Positions 1 through 11,300 of a stretch of DNA of 64,000 nt are shown in pieces. Source of the DNA: Mactra quadrangularis (lineage: Eukaryota; Mollusca; Bivalvia; Venerida; Mactridae); assembly GCA_025267735.1 (NCBI GenBank), contig CM046293.1:11184560-11248559 (forward strand). The letters are read 5' to 3'. The notes below the pieces were generated by a model. That model saw nothing but the letters and a program-made list of their open reading frames with translations. It did no database searches and was not told where the DNA came from. The stretch's first letter is position 1. Each line of letters opens with the position of its first letter. The position numbers were made by a program, and so were the translations under genes.

Positions 1-349
1 CAGTTAGTCAAGATCATGCTTTTTATGCACTTCACTCAAGAATCAGTCTGTGAAGAATGTTGAGATAATTAGTGAATTAACGAAAATTAAACCTATTTCG
101 ACTCCTCAGTGAGTCTCATCAGGTGGTGGCTCATAACTTTATACAAAGAATGAACAGATATCCCTACTATAGGTTTTATTTACGTCATTTTTCTTTAAAC
201 TATGCACAGGTTAAAATTATTTACAAGTAAAAATCATATTTATATTGATAATGATATAATTTTATACTTTTTTAATGATAAAAATATACCAGTATTTTTA
301 CTCATGATGTGCTCTTTTGGCAATGGTTGAAGTCTGAGATTGTTTTTTT

Positions 350-545
350 AGTAGCACCTTAGTCTACTGATTGAGGGTTTGTGGGTTCGATTCCCGGGCA
401 GGGCACACTTTCTTGGTGCTTGTCATGAATTATTTCCACTCCCATTCTCCCTTCTACCAATGATTTTTTAATTATGTAGGGCAGTTGTCAGTCACTGACG
501 AAAGTATGCGCTCAGTAGTTGTTATCAGCTAAATTCAGAGATTCA
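350..545 (+). repeat. tRNA-derived SINE (family A, copy 1)
   Basis: A tRNA-like head is visible: a degenerate A-box-like stretch near 350-370 and a B box, GGTTCGATTCCCG, near 384-396. It is followed by a core (positions 465-515) containing TATGTAGGGCAGTTGTCAG and CACTGACGAAAGTATG. The same core and head occur in reverse orientation at 62,030-62,217, which shows that this is an interspersed element rather than a tRNA gene. The acceptor-stem ends do not pair as in a functional tRNA. The left end is eroded. Confidence 0.75.
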
Positions 546-1531
546 GCCTTTCTATGAGGAGTGTGTAGGATAACTGACCGCCATTATATGACCTACACAA
601 TGTGTTGCTACGGTGTTTAAACACTGCAAAAAATTCAGGGAGTATTATTTTATACGTCGATACTTGAATCCTCATGTGGGATTTTCCCAGTTTCAAAAAA
701 ATGTAAATTCTCCTAAAAGTCACTTCGGAGATTTATTTCGAACAAAAAAATCATTGATACATGTTTACCACGAAGTATATCTAAATAGTTTTAAGACCAT
801 GTTCGACCTTGTAAAATCTGTAATTAACAATGTATTTAAAGTTTTAATAACTGGTTTTCAATATTTGCAAAATCTCGTAGACAAAATCTTTTCTATTGTT
901 GTCTGTAAATGTTTTTGGAACCATAGTTTGTTTAATTATTCAAATATAAATTAGTATATATTCGTCGCAAATTCATTTAACAAAATGTATCTATTGATAC
1001 TTGTGACTCTTTTGAGTACATTCCGTCATTGAGTGTAAAAAAGGTAGAGCAAAAACTCCATAAACCAAACAGCAATTGTATTTTACTCTATTATGTATAT
1101 GATATGGAGTGAGTAAATCCCTGTTGAGTTGTTTCTACATGCGGACTGAGTTCCCATACTTCGGATTGAGTTGTCCACGGGTTGAGTTGTACCGGAATCT
1201 ACAGATCCAACCAATGGAACAACTAGACCGAGTGTGCAGTCATTGTTAACAAAGAATCTTCCATGATGTTATTATTATATTCTCCAAAACAAGAAATATT
1301 TCTGAACTTGTATAGAGCCATGCCAGTATGTTAAGATTCACTGGGTGGGTGGGTGCAAGTGTTGCAAAGTATAACTCCCCTTATATAATCTTGCTCAGAT
1401 GTGTTATAACCCCCTTCCCGCAGTAAGCAGTATATGAGTAAGACATTGCACCACAAATCCCTTTATATGAAACTCCAATTAATATACTTATAGTATCAGG
1501 CTCCTATCTTCCAAATGTTCCAAGTTATTCA

Positions 1532-1788
1532 TGGGCGGATCCAGCGGGTAGGTCAGGGGGTCCGCACCCCCTAGAATTTGGAAAATGTACCTGTTCATTG
1601 GTGTATTTCTTGACTGCAAGTCATTTTTAAGAAGCTTGAAGCAATTTTTCTCGGTGCTTAACATAGATTTAATGGTTATGTAGTTATTATTATTAATATG
1701 TTGCATTTTCTGTAAAATGTTTAAGTTCGGACCCCCCCCCCCCCCCTAGAAAAGTTCGGACCCCCCAAAAAATCCTGGATCCGCCCCT
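1532..1788. mobile_element. MITE with GGCGGATCCAG terminal repeats (copy 1)
   Basis: The element begins TGGGCGGATCCAG and ends CTGGATCCGCCCCT, a clear inverted terminal repeat. A subterminal inverted pair of C-rich tracts precedes a CCCTAGAA motif. The body (1570-1715) is nearly identical to positions 50,580-50,725, so this is a two-copy family in the window. The flanking sequences GTTATTCA and GTTATTTT match at six of eight positions, suggesting an eroded 8-bp target duplication and hence a possible hAT relationship. It has no coding capacity. Confidence 0.75.
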
Positions 1789-2019
1789 GTTATTTTTGCT
1801 CAGTTGTGACAAAGAAGATGATGATTGGGTATTATTCTTGTTTTTTCTAGAACCAAGCAATTCAGATAACGTTACAGCACGATGTTGCAATACTGCATAA
1901 TTTGGAATAGAATCGAACATAGAACTTGCTGTTCAAGATGCATTGTAACTACTGTTTAATTGAACTTCAGTTTTATTTTGAATTTCAGTAATGCCCTGGT
2001 CACACTTTCACGGAAAGGA

Positions 2020-2710
2020 CCACGGAAGAGCTACGGAGTCGCTCCGTGGATATCCGTACTGATCCGCAGTTCTCCGTACGGAACCGTAGTCGACCGTAGT
2101 AGTCCGTTGGTATTCGTAGCTATCCGTATTGATCCATGACAATTTTTGTGTATGCACAAAAATTTGTCACGGAAAAATCAACCGTAGCGTATCTGTACTA
2201 GTCCGTATTAGACCGTACTGTTCCGTTCTGGTCCGTAGCAAATCCTTACCAATTCGTAGCTGTCCGCATACCCTCACTTGTCACGGATTGCTACGATTTG
2301 ACACGGAAAGCTACGTATAAGCTACGTATTAGTACGGTTCCACTACGGATAAGCTACGGATTTGACACGGAATGCTGCGGAGATCCACGGTTTTCCTACG
2401 ATGAACTACGGAGAGACCACTGGTACCAGAGGCCAAATCTTATGATTATAATGCGTACGTCACAATATATATAGTTCTCTGTACATACATATATAATAAA
2501 CATTATAATGATAGTCATAACTCGTACACGGTGATGAATACGGGATCGATTTTTAATTGTGTTTGTTGACAAAATATTATATGTGCGTGCATTTTAAAGA
2601 ATGTGAGGACTCCAGTGCCAGTGGGAGAGACACGGTTCGCAAGGTCTACTACGGAGAGATACGTTTCAGTACGAAGTGGTACGGTTCGGTACGGTTTGCT
2701 ACGAATAAAT
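2020..2710. repeat. Harbinger left subterminal repeat array
   Basis: A dense array of short imperfect repeats built on CCGTA(G/C)C and its complement GCTACGG (examples near 2030-2120, 2200-2260, 2285-2415, 2640-2705). First one orientation and then the other predominates, giving foldback potential. A matching array sits at the other end. Such repeats in Harbingers are presumed binding sites for the Myb/MADF partner protein; that role is inferred here. Confidence 0.8.
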
Positions 2711-2802
2711 TCAGAATGGAAAATGTTTAAACATGCGTATGATTAATGTTTTTAAATGACCCTACCTGTTTGCGAACACAGTTATTATTTTCACAATCTG
2801 AC

Positions 2803-4810
2803 ATGGACCATCAACAAATCGTACCCGCAATTATGTGGCTGCAATTGTATTATAGATATTGCAGAAAATGTGGAAGCATTACTTGTGCTTCTGGAAGACA
2901 TACGTAGAGGTATATTATATTATTTAGCTATATATAGATATCCTAATAGCTTAAGTGAAGTTATTAATGTCGTAATGTTATTTGAATTAATGATGATTAT
3001 TGTTGTTCGAAGCTGAATGTTATTTTGTAATTATTGTCACCATCTATGAACACAGTGGTGTGAATAATTTAGTAACATATGAAACAATACTTGGTCTAGT
3101 TCTTAATTCATATACAACGACTTTTGTTAATTATGTGATAATCACATAGATGATTGCTTTAGTCATCATGTACTTAAATAGGTAAATGAAGACCTAAGAG
3201 ATGGTGGACGAGGGAATGGTTGCTGCGCAGATCTCTTCATGGCCAGTATGAAGCTCTTATGGCAGAGCTTTGTGATGAGGATCCAGCATCATACAGGAAC
3301 TTTCTAAGAATCAGTCCGGATATGTTTAATGAACTTCTTCATGTTTTAGGACCAAGGATTACGACGAATGTCCACTGGCTGAGGAAAATTATCAATCCAG
3401 GACTGAAAATAGCAATTACCCTACGAAACTTGGCAACAAGGGACAGTTACCTGACGCTAATTTAAGGTTTTCGCGTTGCACACAATACTATTAGTGGAAT
3501 TGTACGAGACGTGTGCGAGGCAATAGTGTCGGCATATGCTGAGGATGTTATACAAACACCTACTGAGCCTGAGGAGTGGCAGGCCATAGCGGACCGAATC
3601 GCAACCAAGTGGCAGTTTCCACACACACTCGGTGCTCTTAATGGAAAACATGTGGCCATAAAATGTCCAAGGAACGGTGGATCATTATGCTTTAATTACA
3701 AAGGCTACCATTCCGTTGTATTGATGGCTCTGGCTGACGCCGACTACAAGTTTATTTGGGTGAATATTGGAGTGCAGGGAGAATGGAACCAGAGAGACCT
3801 TAAATCGGCAATCGAAAAAGGGATAATTGGCATCCCAGAAGCAACACTCCTGCCAAATGATGACAAGCCAATTGAATATTTTATTATTGCAGATGATGCA
3901 TTCGCTATGAAAACTTTTTTTGTAATTTTCTTTATTTACAAATAAGACAAGTAACATACATTTGTTATACTATACAATTTGTTATTAAAATTTAATTTGC
4001 TAAATCTTAATAATACAGCTAATGTAGTTTTTCATTCTCAAGATGTGAACTATTTTTTTTCTGCATTTTCTCTGATTAGAATAAAATACAAACAAACTTT
4101 TAAGCTAATAAACAGATTGTATAGCTTGAATATTTCTAACGAGTCAAAGTTAAAACAATTTTCAAAGATGGGATTTAGAAATATACAAATATCATAGCAG
4201 AAATAAAAAAAAAACTAATTCAAGGTCCTAGGTTTTTGTCAGGTACACGTTTTTTATCCAAATAAAAAATAAAGATGCAGAAAAAAAGAAAGTTAAGCTT
4301 TAAAAGCACTAATAGATCTTTAATAGTGCTTGGGTTTGGAAGCAAGTGTAACATTAGGTACAACTACTCTTATATGAAAACTTGGCTTATAAAACCATTT
4401 TCAAGACGCGGCTTGGAGAAGGATGAGCGCATATTTAACTACCGCCTGTCAAGAGCTAGGAGAGTGGTGGAAAAAGCCTTTGGCATACTCGGCAACCGCT
4501 TCAGATGTTTACTGTCCGCCATGTCCCAAAAGCCAGACACCATACACACGATAGTTCTTGCTTGCGTGTGACTATACACAACATCATGAGGTCTAGGTAT
4601 CCTGGCGATCAGAACGTGCAAATTGATCAAGAGGATGGCGCCCACCAAGTCATTCCTGGAGCCTGGAGGTACGGTTTACGCATGGATGGTTTGATGATTC
4701 CAAGGGGTGGGAATGTTGACACCTTCAACGCAAAACAACAGAGACTGTACTTGAAACACTACGTTAACTCTCCTGTCGGATCAGTTGCATGGCAAGATAG
4801 TATGATATAA
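2803..4810 (+). pseudogene. HARBI1-like Harbinger transposase, inactivated
   Basis: The first exon probably starts at ATG 2803 (MDHQQIVPAI...) and changes frame near 2865. The second segment, from about 3190, carries the family hallmark PKRWWTREWLLRRS, followed by a DDE_Tnp_4-type nuclease (3300-4570) with LGALNGKHVAIKCP, NYKGYHSVVLMALADADYKF and RRVVEKAFGILGNRF. The breaks are an in-frame TAA at about 3462-3464, a 456-bp insertion after 3916, and a frameshift near 4570 just before HNIMRSRYPG. The Asp expected in the first catalytic motif is Asn here (ALNGKHV), and the stretch that usually holds the second catalytic Asp is shortened. It is therefore catalytically dead. Family assignment is firm; the exact first-exon structure is approximate. 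Confidence 0.9.
3917..4372 (-). mobile_element. Retroposed sequence (short A-tail) inserted in the transposase
   Basis: A 456-bp block interrupts the nuclease ORF between its MKT codons and is flanked by an 11-bp direct repeat, TATGAAAACTT (3906-3916 and 4373-4383). Read on the minus strand it ends in AATAAA (complement of 3931-3936), about ten bases before a short A run. These are the marks of LINE-machinery retroposition: variable-length duplication, poly(A) signal and tail. No long ORF is recognised, so the source could be an mRNA 3' UTR, a noncoding RNA or a truncated LINE tail. Confidence 0.7.
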
Positions 4811-6475
4811 ACTACTTTAGTACAATGGGACTTTTGTTGCTTCGTCAGAGAAACAACACTGTATGGGTTGATGGTAACATGTAAAGAACCATTGCAATTG
4901 TGTACGCTTCTTTTCTAACGTGAAACTATCTGGTAACCGTCCGTCTGTTTGTAATAAATTGATGTAGTACATCTGTATTTTGTCATAAACTAAGTTTTGT
5001 AATACTGTTCCCCAAACACTTGAGAATATAATTCCATTTACTGTGCATAATTATATTATACTTTCTTTTTATTCAATCCTTTTTATTTAACAGAAACCAT
5101 CGCTTCAAAACAACAAATTTACTGACGATTACCCACATACATATATAATAAAGCTACGGAGGTCAATTGAAAGGTCAATCACATAATAATTGAACAAATG
5201 CAAATGAGCATGATTATAGCTTTTTTCAGTAACATACATGTTCTTAAGTGCCAATGTTTATAGTCTTCTATCGTTTAATGAACACTAATTGCGAAAGTAA
5301 TATGAAAATAATTATGTTTTAATTATCAACGATTATGTGTCCAAAAATAAGTACGATAAGCGAATAACACAATGTAATTAACAACACGGGGTTAATTAAC
5401 AGTAATTACTAAAAAACTGTCTTAATACATAACAGCGATCAGGTTTTACAAATAATTTCTTTACAAAAACTATGTAAACCGAATGACAATGTCAATTCTC
5501 AATAATAACATCAAATGATAACTGTTCCAAAATATTTCCAGTATGTAGGTAAATGTTTAAGCAATATCAACGATATCACTTTCACAGGATTCGTCAACGG
5601 CGGCAGTGGGAATACCAGAGTAGTTCATAAGTTCTCTGAGAGAATTCGTCTGGCCACTGGTACACGTGGTAGGTGTCGCCTGGACATCACCATATGCAGG
5701 ACAAACAGTGTCCATACTGGAAACCGTTGCAGTATGAGTCCCAGCTGTTGCTGTTGTTGACAATGGTGCTGAATGTGGTCGTCCCACGTAAGGAGGTGGA
5801 GTAGGATACACAGGGCGCGGAGGAGGCTGATATATCTGTTGCCATATCGGCATATAACCTCCTGGATTCGACGAGTAGTTCATCGACTGGAGCCGCCTCG
5901 CAGTGTCGTAATCAGTACGTTGTTGGTCAGCTTGCTGTGTGGATGACTGCATCAAAGATGTCTGTACATTACCTTGTTGGATACGTTTAAACCGGCCTTA
6001 AAGGAGTTTACCAGCTGAAGCAATTCCGTTTGGAATTCTGTCCACAGGGATTCGTCAATATCCGCTATAGCAGTACCGAACCATTGTGCCCACTGGCGCC
6101 GCTCGGCTTCCTTTGGGGTTGTTGGCACCGACATCTGCTTTATCAGCTTTTCTTGTAACTGACTTGACTTCTGAATACGGTCTTGCAAGTGTTGAAGCAA
6201 GGCTGAAGAGTCCTCCTTGCTAGACTTCTTCTTCCGCTTAACAGCCGCACCAGCACTGGAGGTAGACGGGTCTTGTTCCGAGACTCCACTTGCAGTGGAC
6301 ATAGCAGGGGATATTGGCCGAGTTTCCTCTTCTCTAGGCTGCTCGCTACTGGTATTTTTCTGATCCTCACCACTTTAATCGGATTCCGATATCCGCTCTG
6401 GATGTTTCTCACGAATCTTGGCTTTGAGCTGAAAATATTTTAAAATATACAAGTACTCGTAAACTATAATGTATA

Positions 6476-6977
6476 CAGTCAAACCAGTCCAAACCGAACC
6501 CTGATAAAACCGAACCGATCGAAACCGAAAGATTTTCGTAGTCCCGATTTTTCCCTCTTATTCTTTGTGTTTTAAAACCTGAGAATACTGTAACCTGTGA
6601 AAACCGAATACCGAACGGTTTCTATGTCCAAGTTTTTTTTCTCTATAAAATGACCTGTAAAAACCGAACTGCCTCAGACCGGTGTAATTGAAAACTTTCT
6701 AAACGTGTCATTGATGGTCAGGGTGTTTATTTTACTCAGATAAAGAGGTGATATGAACTGTCAGCGTCTCAATACAATAAAAGAAGGGACATTGTATAAA
6801 CATTGTTTGCAAGTAATTGGTGCTAATTGACATATGATAGTTGGCATGTGCTGGTCCTTTTAGGTCTGAAAACAATATACGGGATTCCTTTAAACTCAAA
6901 ACCGGCTAAACCGAACACCTCTGAAAACCGAACGATCGGCGCAGTCCGACGGGGTCTGTTTTTGACAGGTTTGACTG
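6476..6977. mobile_element. Tigger/pogo-like MITE in the MADF intron
   Basis: A 502-bp element begins CAGTCAAACC and ends GGTTTGACTG, flanked by TA on both sides (6474-6475 and 6978-6979). The TA duplication and CAGT start fit the Tc1/mariner superfamily, and the CAGTCAAACC start resembles pogo/Tigger ends. Internally, AAACCGAAC motifs recur many times near both ends. It has no transposase. It is nested inside the Harbinger, close to the acceptor of the last MADF exon. Confidence 0.8.
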
Positions 6978-7261
6978 TACATGTATTTCTTCAACCTATT
7001 TGGAGGGCTATCTTATAGTAAGAGCTATTTCGACAGATAATTCTATGTGAGTATGATAAAGGATATTGAGGGGCTTTTGCAACAATGACACCAAACATTA
7101 ATAATGAGTACTGCAACAAATGCATCCAGTTCGCTTTTATAAGCTGGTTCATGGGTCATGAATTATGTAAAGCCCATGGCTAATACAGGAACATAATAAT
7201 ACTTACATTGTCTAAAGTAATACTCGTAATATTAGTTTTTGAGAATATATATACGTGATAG

Positions 7262-7665
7262 CAATCTGATTAAAACCCGATCTAAAATTTTACCGCTCGC
7301 ATACTCGCTAATATAGATCTGGCCTTTTTCAAACGAAGGTCACGTTCAGGCGACCTTTTCACAACATAATATTCATGACGAAATTGTTATGATACGTAAC
7401 TTGTTTACATCGTCTACGTCACGCAATTTGAAATGAGCCACCCAATCGCAGACTGTGAATAATACCGCTGTTGAATTTGCACGCAAACTTTGGTCTAAAA
7501 ATAGAAATTACGAAATCAAAATGTGATTAATGGTGTTTTTCGTCTAGATGAAAGCTACGCATTGATTGGTTGACACAAAGTTCATCTCGACGTGACCTTG
7601 CATTGACTTAGTAGAGATCCAGTACGACAACGCCAGTAGAACAGGATCTCTGTTTACGGAGATTG
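7262..7665. mobile_element. MITE family B, copy 1 (CAATCT...AGATTG)
   Basis: A block of about 404 bp begins CAATCTGATTAAAACCCGATC and ends TTTACGGAGATTG, so the outermost six bases are inverted. It is flanked by ACGTGATAG(C) on both sides (7253-7262 and 7666-7675), a 9-10 bp target duplication. Three further copies occur at 26,675, 27,607 and 63,309. A 9-10 bp duplication is most like Mutator-type elements, but the terminal repeats are too short to be sure. Confidence 0.8.
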
Positions 7666-7679
7666 ACGTGATAGCATCG

Positions 7680-8375
7680 TTATTTATACTTGGAAAATGA
7701 AATATTTTAAAGCGACACACCCGTATATTTGATCAAAAAGTTCGATCTTTTAAAAATACTTTAATGTATTCCCAAATGCCAAAGTAAACCAAACAAACGC
7801 GTTTTTGAAGATTGATTTACCACAGGTTTTGCGCAAACGTAACTTATGACACAAAAACGTCTACTGCTTTAGCTAACGTGGTGATTTGAGTGTGTTTTGC
7901 AACTTTATGTTTCGTTTACGCAAACACTGTAGTAGATCTAGCTTGAAAACATTTTATATTAGTTTTACTTCGGTATTTAGGAACACTTAAAACATTTTTT
8001 AGAAATGCTTTTTTATCGAATATTTGGGAGTACAAATGAACAGTTAAAATGACGTCACGTCAGTTCCGTCCATCTTATTGCACATTCGGAAAACCGCTCG
8101 GGTGATTCCGTAAACTGACGATCAACCCTCGGATATATTTGGTGGATGAATATGTCGAAAATCACAGCATTGTTATGCAGTTTTAAGCCTACGCTAAAAA
8201 GTAATCCACGGAGATGAACGAAGTTGCCGGAAAGTGTCGAACGCTATTAAAGATGGCTGCCGAGAAGAAAAAGAATGTCAACACATTTAAATTATCGAGA
8301 GATTTTGTGTAGTTAGGCATCTAGGTAGATTTGTTTTCGGTCTCAATTGATTTGAATATCATTGATGAAGTACTA
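7680..8375 (+). promoter_or_regulatory. CpG-containing promoter-like stretch, possible transcript start
   Basis: Compared with its very AT-rich surroundings, 8040-8270 is rich in CpG (TGACGTCACGTCAG, CGCTCGGGTG). It contains a CRE-like TGACGTCA and leads to a well-placed ATG (AAAGATGGCTGCC, 8250s) that opens only a 19-codon frame ending at TAG. A donor-like GTGAGT lies at 8375. Splice-like signals follow at about 9099, 9985 and 10,107. This could be the first exon of a noncoding or poorly coding transcript nested in the Harbinger intron. No conserved protein is visible. Confidence 0.25.
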
Positions 8376-11300
8376 CAGTGAGTTTGAAGTGTCCATATCT
8401 GCATGGCTTTATATGATAGCGGTAAGTCGAGTTTCTTTCATCCCGTGATTGTGATTGTAAAGTGAAACTGAAAGTTGAATTGATGCGTACCACCATCTGA
8501 TACACTGAAGCTTAAGAAAGTATGTATTATGCTGGAATTGAGACGATCCGTCCTCAGTCACACTCGTCCTTAGGCCGTCCGTCCTGATAAGTGTGGACAA
8601 TTTAGTCCACTTACAAGTTATATGCATGTTTGCAGCCCCGTGAGTAATATTACGATCTGGTGATAGCGATAGATTGTGTGTTTTTGTTTCATGCTAATTA
8701 TTGAAAATATACAGAATTTACTGCTCAAGATAAACAAATTTCATGGCATAAAAATGGACAACTGGAATGAAGAATATAATAGACCAGTTATACTAATTAA
8801 TATGTTACAATGTAGTGAGGACTGGCTATGTCTACATACACCGAGTAATATATTACGAAAAAAGTAACATTCTTTTATTGTTTCAAACACAGGTGATCAG
8901 CATCTTTCATTCTTATATATTAGTAGTCATGGCGAAAGATTGCGAACGGACAGACAAATCCTGTAAAATTAGGAAGGGCCATCTAGATCTGCAAAAATTA
9001 GATCTCAAATGAAAGTTGCCTGTTATTTCTAAAAGACCTATTTATAAATTGATTGATTACCGAGTAATTATCAACTTTTGTCCATTTCTCCATTGCAGAT
9101 CTTTGGTTGAAGCTCTACCTACATAAGGTATTTAACAAGAACCTATCAGATATGATCATATGAATATTCTAAAAATGGTTGTAAACATGTAAACTCCAGT
9201 ACTAGTGGGCAGTGACTGTTTCAAGTATTGTATTAACTTAAGGTATTTGATTTTGTTTTTTGGCTATCCTTGGAGTTAAATAGACTTATACATTTTGGGG
9301 ACAAATTTCCATGTCTGAGAAATCTTATAATTAGGTCTCATGTATGGTGCATGCATGGGCCTGTATGATAAATCAAGTAATTGACGCAATCGAATGGGCC
9401 AGATATATCTTTAACTTAAAGTTTAAGCAACACTTAACACACACATATATATACATACATATTGTTCAAAATGCTTTATTAATAACCTTGGCACTAAGGG
9501 AGTCTAATGTCATACTGATTGACAGCATTTGACTTCAATACAAATAATTGTCTATCCCTAAGACTTATAAATCTCTTGATTTTGGAGTGGAGGCTACCTA
9601 AGATCACTGACACTTAGTTTTACTGACTGATCCATCCTGTCAGGCTGTTTTTTTAACTATTATGATTCATCCTTCATTCATTTTGAAGCAACTTTAGGAG
9701 TCGGTCACTTCTTCATTACTAATCAGACCTTCTAAATCAGCCTGAGACTGTATGTGCAGAATGTCATTGGAGGAGCAATGGTCAGGTATCAGACATATTT
9801 ATGGAACCTGTGGCTTCCTTCTTGACTGATTGATACTCTTTGGGCAATACTATTCATATTGTTTGTCATGAAAAAGATTGGAGTGTATCCAAATATGTAG
9901 CCTTGTTTAGAAAAGATTACGTTGTAATAATGTTGTTATTTTTCAGTGCTGTTAGCCTTTGTTGTATTTCATTATTATGTTTTAGGTCATAGAGAAAGTT
10001 ACTAATGTCAATGAAAAATATGAAGAGTATTCAACTGATAATGAAGAACAGTCGATGTAACACAGCGACAATCAGCAAAAAAACTATCTCAAGATATTGG
10101 TGAAGGTAAATATTATGCTATACATGTATTACTTTCAATCTCCCATTAGACCTTTTGCATCCTGGATTGTCAAGGTTGTGGTGCACTGGTAGAATGCAGG
10201 ATTTCAAATTTGGATTATTTGATTTATTCCTGGTCATGACTAGTTACACCCTTCCGTGAAATCAAATATTGGTTGTAATTTGTATAGAGGAAAGTTGTCA
10301 TCTTCTTGTGGCAGGAAAAAGGGAACCTGATAAATAAAAGAGTCATGAGTACCTAATAAGGGTAGCCGGCAGCCATATATAACATAATAATTGGCATTAA
10401 AATAGTGTAAATCTATACCAAGGCAAATGTCTCACAATGAAACTAAAGCATTACTGATTGCATGAATAATATTTTATTAGATAATATGCTGTATGTTTGA
10501 GCATTAAATATTCAACTCATGTAAATGCACTTGCAGAAATTAAATAGTAAGTGATGAAAACTTTAAAATCCTACAAGTTCAATAGAGTATTTGGTATTTC
10601 AGATGGTGTAACATAGTTCAGATGGCTGCTCTAAATACAATGAAATCTTAATTGGGTGTTGAAAAGTTGTCTTTGTTAAATTCAGTTAATGAGTAAAAAC
10701 AAGTAAGTATTTTTGTATAAACAAATCAATATCTGACTTCATCATACTTTTTTTTTATTTAACTTGAGGTAAGAATCATTACAAAGAGTATTAAAACACT
10801 AATTAGTGAGCATGATTAAAGTATAAATAATATGTGTTTTATGTTGCTTCAAAAAGTGGAAAATCATTTGCATGTATTTTGGTGTGATTAAAATAAACAG
10901 TGGTATGTATTTATTTGTGGAATAATTTTTTAATTACATTTTACTAACAGAAAGGCACAATTCTATGTTTGTTATAAAAATGGCTTAATCTTGTCATTTT
11001 AAGATTTGAACACATTATGATGCATCATTTATAAAACATAACCTGATATACATGAAGTTGAATTTTTTCCTGGTAGTGAAAAAGTGATTAGTTTAAGATA
11101 TTGAAAAGTTAAAGCCTGCCCCCCCCCTCCGAGAATAAAATCCAGGACCCACCTCTGAACTATATCATATTGTTAAAAACAATAAATGTGTATTTGTATT
11201 AGAAAAAGCATTGTATCAAGATATTAACATTGTTGTGTTTATGTTGAGACCACACGCATAATCAGTTTCTTTGGAAATTTGACTTCTCACTTTTACCTCC

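Noticed and set aside
613..954. 113-codon plus frame near the left edge
   Set aside because: Composition is that of AT-rich noncoding DNA (many Phe, Asn, Tyr), with no domain, splice signals or consistent context.
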